Assembly: GCA_937874515.1 (NCBI GenBank)
Contig: CALNBV010000177.1
Coordinates: 1-8,723, forward strand
Reading direction: 5' to 3'
DNA: 8,723 nt
Origin: an uncultured Paenibacillaceae bacterium
GTDB lineage: Bacteria > Bacillota > Bacilli > Aneurinibacillales > Aneurinibacillaceae
The notes under the pieces are model-generated. The model was not told where the DNA came from. It was given only the letters and a program-made list of their open reading frames with translations, and searched no databases. Shown in pieces: positions 6,348-8,723 of this stretch; within the stretch, counting starts at the first letter, position 1; each line of letters starts with the position of its first letter. The position numbers and the translations under genes were made by a program.

Positions 6348-6417
6348 GATCGACCAGCAACTATGATTCTTGACATAGAAACAACGCGAACTAAGTCGCT
6401 AAAAGAAAGGGTCGATC
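6348..6417 (+). other. Multibranched leader structure touching the SLH ribosome binding site
   Basis: GATCGACC (6348-6355) is fully complementary to GGTCGATC (6410-6417). The closed region contains two smaller hairpins, CTATG/CATAG (6361-6365/6374-6378) and GCGA/TCGC (6386-6389/6396-6399), giving a three-way-junction layout. The 3' strand overlaps the end of the Shine-Dalgarno AAAGGG (6406-6411) and occupies the unusually long 12-nt gap to ATG 6424. Confidence 0.5.
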
Positions 6418-6423
6418 TAAGCC

Positions 6424-7326
6424 ATGAAGAAATTATTCAACAAGTCTTTCGTAGCTCTAACAATGGCTATCGTTTTAGTTATGTCTATGGTGGGTTCAGC
6501 ATTTGCTGCAAATTATTCAGATACTGCTGGCCACTGGGCAGGCAATGTAATTACTAAGTGGAGTGACAAAGGATACGCAAAAGGATATCCAGATGGTACA
6601 TTTAGACCAGATAATATTGTTACCCGTGCAGAATTCGCTGCATTAGCAAACCGCTTCTTTGGATACTTTGGATACTCTACAAATTCTAACGATATGAGCA
6701 TTAAATCTCCATTTAAAGATGTTACTGTAAACACTGGCACAAGTGGTCCTGGCTGGTTCTATCATGATGTAGCCGTTGCTGCTAAAGTTGGTTATATTAA
6801 AGGATATCCAGATGGATCTTTCAAACCTAACCAAACAATGACTCGTGCTGAACTTGCATATGCTCTTGGCCAACTCTTTGGCGAAAACTTAATTATTGAA
6901 GTAAGTGGTCTTGTAGGCACTATCGATAATACTGTTGATACTGCACTTGGACTTGTAAGCCTTGATGGTGTTGTTCCAGACCTTAAACCAATCGTTGCAG
7001 GTTTATTAAATCTTGGAATTATTAAAGGTGTTCTTACTAAAACTGGTGAACTGATCTTTGCTCCACAAGCAGAACTTACCCGTGCCCAAGTTATTCAAGT
7101 AATGGATAATATCTTCCTTCAATTCCCAGAATTCCTTGACAATGGGGACCTTCTCGTAACAGTTATGGGTATTGTTGGACCAGTTGTAGGTACTGTTCTT
7201 GGAACTGTTGGCGGTGTATTAGATGCAGTTGATGCAGTAACCGGTGCATTACTTGGTGATCCTAATGCTGGTGGCCTTCTTGACGGACTTGGTCTTGGTG
7301 GTCTCCTCGGCGGACTTGGCCTCTAA
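6424..7326 (+). CDS. Exported SLH-domain surface protein with Gly/Leu/Val-rich tail
   Basis: A 300-residue protein predicted to be secreted and held on the cell wall. The signal peptide is MKKLFNK, a hydrophobic core and cleavage after AFA (28/29). SLH repeat 1 (about 30-78) has GHWA, GYPDGTFRP and TRAE (67-70). Repeat 2 (about 95-152) has GYPDGSFKP and TRAE (140-143). Repeat 3 (about 180-235) is degenerate, with TRAQ (219-222). SLH repeats bind pyruvylated secondary cell-wall polymer in related bacteria. After about 240 comes a hydrophobic glycine-rich tail: glycines at 252, 256, 260 and 264 form a GxxxG zipper, and the end is DGLGLGGLLGGLGL. There is no enzyme domain, so a structural S-layer-like or accessory role is inferred. 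The protein has no cysteine. The start is supported by AAAGGG at 6406-6411, though with a long 12-nt spacing. Confidence 0.9.
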   Translation: MKKLFNKSFVALTMAIVLVMSMVGSAFAANYSDTAGHWAGNVITKWSDKGYAKGYPDGTFRPDNIVTRAEFAALANRFFGYFGYSTNSNDMSIKSPFKDVTVNTGTSGPGWFYHDVAVAAKVGYIKGYPDGSFKPNQTMTRAELAYALGQLFGENLIIEVSGLVGTIDNTVDTALGLVSLDGVVPDLKPIVAGLLNLGIIKGVLTKTGELIFAPQAELTRAQVIQVMDNIFLQFPEFLDNGDLLVTVMGIVGPVVGTVLGTVGGVLDAVDAVTGALLGDPNAGGLLDGLGLGGLLGGLGL

Positions 7327-7377
7327 TACTATTATTATAGTAACCGATTTCCAATAAAATGAAAATATGATTTTGAT

Positions 7378-7413
7378 GCAAAACACCTTGCGATTCATCG
7401 CAAGGTGTTTTGC
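7378..7413. repeat. 16-bp perfect hairpin (palindromic element, copy 2) after the first SLH gene
   Basis: GCAAAACACCTTGCGA (7378-7393), loop TTCA and its exact reverse complement (7398-7413). It is related to the 6008-6049 hairpin (12 of 15 core bases). It could act as terminator or 3' stabiliser for the first SLH mRNA; the only T tract, TTTT, is inside the stem. Confidence 0.8.
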
Positions 7414-7437
7414 GTTGTGTACGGTGGCATTTAATGG

Positions 7438-7466
7438 TTGGCAATCTATACAATTAAAGATAGATT
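7438..7466 (+). promoter_or_regulatory. Candidate sigma-A promoter of the second SLH gene
   Basis: TTGGCA (7438-7443), a 17-bp spacer and TAGATT (7461-7466). It implies a leader of about 245 nt. An alternative -10 within TAGTATAAG (7485-7493) is also repeated at the window end, so the true start is open. Confidence 0.4.
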
Positions 7467-7486
7467 TATATTTTATAAAGGCCGTA

Positions 7487-7540
7487 GTATAAGGACAACT
7501 CAGGCTGCCGCCGGCGCCTAAAGGCTTGGCGCCAGCCAGG
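7487..7540 (+). repeat. Recurrent leader element with GC-rich hairpin (copy A)
   Basis: Begins GTATAAGGACAACT. GGCT (7503-7506) pairs with AGCC (7534-7537) and GGCGCC (7513-7518) with GGCGCC (7528-7533), leaving loop TAAAGGCTT and a left bulge. An AT-rich inverted repeat, TTTATA/TATAAA (7465-7479), precedes it. A second copy starts at 8681. Confidence 0.65.
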
Positions 7541-7703
7541 TTTTCTTTATCTATAAGTTGGATTAAGTTCGTTTCAGGGGTACATATTGTGGTGATTTGG
7601 GGGTGTCAGGCCAAGGGAACCAAAGGGGTTTTATGCTTTAAATCGGGTGCTAGTTTTTAGGTGTTATGTGTCACATTTTATTCCTATTAAAAATGAATTA
7701 CAG

Positions 7704-7709
7704 AAAGGA
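7704..7709 (+). promoter_or_regulatory. Ribosome binding site that decides the second SLH start
   Basis: AAAGGA ends 9 nt before ATG 7719. The longer in-frame ATG at 7647 lacks a site and would put 24 residues before an obvious signal peptide. Confidence 0.7.
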
Positions 7710-7718
7710 TTGTGGCTG

Positions 7719-8594
7719 ATGAAAAAGTTATTTAACAAAGCAGCAGTGTCAGCTGTATTGGCATTTGCTATGATCCTTAGTGTCGTTTCAGTAGCTTTTG
7801 CTGCTACTCCACAATTTAGCGACATTAAAGGTCATTGGGCGGAACAAACAATTGTTAAATGGGCGGAATGCGGTTTTGCAAAGGGTTATCCAGATGGAAC
7901 TTTCAAACCAAATGGTAATGTAACTCGCGCAGAATTCGTAGCATTTGTTGACCGCTTCTTTGGTTTCACTGACAAAGGAAGCGTAGTAGAACCTTTTGCA
8001 GATACTCCTGCAAATGCATGGTATGGTTATAATAAAGAAGCAGTTGTACCAATTGCGTACAACCGCAACTTAATTAAAGATTTTGGCGATGCACAAAACA
8101 AATTCTATCCCGATAAAGCGATTACCCGTCAAGAAGCATTCATTATCATTGCAAGAGCTTTAGGCTTAAACAATGGTAGTACTACTGTAATTGCTAGTAA
8201 CCTTGGCGTATATGTTGACGTACAAGCACTTAATGCTAAAGCTACCGTTTTAGTTGGTTCTCTCGTTGGTTTAGGAATCATTCAAGGTGACTACAATGGT
8301 CTTGGCCAATTGCAATTACGTCCAAACGATCCTCTCACTCGTGCAGAAGCAATCACTATTCTTGATAATATTTGCAAACAATACCCTTGGATTTTTGGTA
8401 ACCTGGGCGCTTTAGTCTATGTAAACGCTGATGTATTAAACGCTGTTAATGCATTAGTTGTAGTGGGTTATAGCCCATCTGCTGCAATTGCTAAAGTGAA
8501 TGGTGCTTTAAATAACTGCAATTGCTCTAACCCTATAGCAGTACAAGCAGCTCTTTTACCTATCGTTTATGTTAATGTAGGCGTGGGTAAATAA
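7719..8594 (+). CDS. Exported SLH-domain surface protein, three SLH repeats
   Basis: A 291-residue predicted cell-wall-bound protein. The start MKKLFNKA and signal peptide (cleavage after AFA, 28/29) match the preceding SLH protein almost exactly. SLH 1 (about 32-81) has GHWAEQ, GYPDGTFKP and TRAE (69-72). SLH 2 (about 93-148) has FYPDKAITRQE. SLH 3 (about 163-221) has LGIIQGD, LRPNDPLTRAE and ends ILDNICKQYPW. The region after about 222 is short, aliphatic and unrelated by eye to the glycine-rich tail of the neighbour; it has a CNC motif (C267, C269) besides C51 and C219, notable in an exported Firmicute protein. There is no catalytic domain. It forms a duplicated unit with the upstream gene, so a paralogous, diversified surface protein family is inferred. 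Its function beyond wall anchoring is not known. Confidence 0.9.
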   Translation: MKKLFNKAAVSAVLAFAMILSVVSVAFAATPQFSDIKGHWAEQTIVKWAECGFAKGYPDGTFKPNGNVTRAEFVAFVDRFFGFTDKGSVVEPFADTPANAWYGYNKEAVVPIAYNRNLIKDFGDAQNKFYPDKAITRQEAFIIIARALGLNNGSTTVIASNLGVYVDVQALNAKATVLVGSLVGLGIIQGDYNGLGQLQLRPNDPLTRAEAITILDNICKQYPWIFGNLGALVYVNADVLNAVNALVVVGYSPSAAIAKVNGALNNCNCSNPIAVQAALLPIVYVNVGVGK

Positions 8595-8619
8595 GTTAAT
8601 AATCCAACTTTACAAACCT

Positions 8620-8648
8620 AATGGGAGGCATTTATGCCTCCCATTTTT
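8620..8648 (+). terminator. Rho-independent terminator of the second SLH gene
   Basis: AATGGGAGGCA (8620-8630), loop TTTA and TGCCTCCCATT (8635-8645), then T to 8648. A strong GC-rich stem 25 bp after the stop codon, different in sequence from the 6008 and 7378 hairpins. Confidence 0.9.
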
Positions 8649-8658
8649 CTGGCACATT

Positions 8659-8677
8659 AAGAATTTATAAAATTCTT
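8659..8677. repeat. AT-rich inverted repeat AAGAATTT-ATA-AAATTCTT
   Basis: A perfect 8-bp arm palindrome just before the second GTATAAG leader copy. It takes the same position as TTTATA/TATAAA before copy A, which suggests an operator or conserved leader part. Confidence 0.5.
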
Positions 8678-8680
8678 ATA

Positions 8681-8723
8681 GTATAAGTGCAACTAAAGCT
8701 TCTCCTGCGCCTTAAAAGGCTTG
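8681..8723 (+). repeat. Recurrent leader element (copy B), cut by the window edge
   Basis: GTATAAGTGCAACT...GCGCC-TTAAAA-GGCTTG aligns with 7487-7528, sharing GTATAAG, CAACT, GCT, GCGCC and GGCTTG. By analogy it should precede another SLH gene starting about 230 bp further right. That gene is not in view. Confidence 0.6.

Larger units (their letters stand above)
7414..7718. other. Non-coding leader region of the second SLH gene
   Basis: About 300 bp without a credible gene. It holds a promoter candidate, the GTATAAG leader element (7487-7540) and a G-rich stretch near 7577-7626 (GGGGGTG, GGGAACCAAAGGGG) that resembles 6204-6227. I matched no named riboswitch class. A long structured 5' UTR is the simplest reading. 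Confidence 0.45.

Noticed and set aside
6363..6557. Open frame of 64 codons starting in the SLH leader
   Set aside because: No ribosome binding site, overlaps the SLH start in another frame, and its start lies within a predicted stem of the leader.
7327..7342. TACTAT/ATAGTA hairpin right after the first SLH stop codon
   Set aside because: Six A/T-rich pairs with no T run; too weak to call a terminator.
7570..7660. Possible c-di-AMP (ydaO) or c-di-GMP riboswitch because of GGGGGTG and GGGAACCAAAGGGG
   Set aside because: The other conserved blocks I know for these classes, such as the GCTAAC region of ydaO or ACGCAAAGCC of c-di-GMP-I, are absent. Left as unassigned leader.
7647..7718. Longer N-terminus for the second SLH protein
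   Set aside because: No Shine-Dalgarno before 7647; the added residues would bury a clear signal peptide that matches the neighbouring protein from 7719 on.
1..8723. CRISPR array, insertion sequence, prophage or defence system
   Set aside because: No spaced identical repeats, transposase, integrase or nuclease-toxin genes are visible; the repeats seen are two-copy leader or hairpin elements.

Overview
The window looks like chromosomal DNA of a Gram-positive, low- to mid-GC Bacillota, most likely order Bacillales. The evidence is the order esterase - rnr - smpB - ssrA, which is the classic Bacillales trans-translation neighbourhood, together with strong GGAGG-type ribosome binding sites, sigma-A-like promoters, SLH-type surface proteins and Spo0A-box-like sequences. 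I cannot name a genus from the sequence alone.

Left part (1-4350, rightward): the 3' end of one carboxylesterase (3-173) is followed by a complete paralogous carboxylesterase (186-968). Then come ribonuclease R (955-3300), SmpB (3383-3847) and the single-chain tmRNA (3938-4290), closed by an intrinsic terminator (4324-4348). The two esterases and rnr are packed tightly and read as one operon. smpB and ssrA each have their own promoter candidate. RNase R, SmpB and tmRNA cooperate in ribosome rescue: tmRNA-SmpB releases stalled ribosomes and tags the nascent chain (predicted tag AKTDYALAA), and RNase R degrades the defective message.

Middle part (4365-5965): a family 2 glycosyltransferase on the minus strand converges on the tmRNA terminator. 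A LuxR/NarL-type response regulator on the plus strand diverges from it. No partner histidine kinase is in the window.

Right part (5966-8723): two small exported SLH-domain proteins (6424-7326 and 7719-8594) are separated by long, structured, non-coding regions. The protein N-termini are nearly the same (MKKLFNK..., signal peptide ending AFA-A). Intergenic hairpins and a leader segment recur, and a further copy of the leader starts at 8681 and runs off the window. This suggests a tandemly amplified family of SLH gene units continuing downstream. Together with the glycosyltransferase and regulator it looks like a cell-surface (S-layer-like) locus. SLH domains normally dock on secondary cell-wall polymer, but the link between the glycosyltransferase and these proteins is inference.

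The most notable non-coding signals are these. There are three perfect TGTCGAA (Spo0A box) sequences confined to the intergenic DNA around the regulator and the first SLH gene, one of them in a tandem pair with 3-bp separation. There is a 19-bp perfect hairpin and a related 16-bp one. The first SLH mRNA has a multibranched leader that closes over its ribosome binding site. A recurrent GTATAAG...GGCTTG leader hairpin precedes the second SLH gene and the presumed third.
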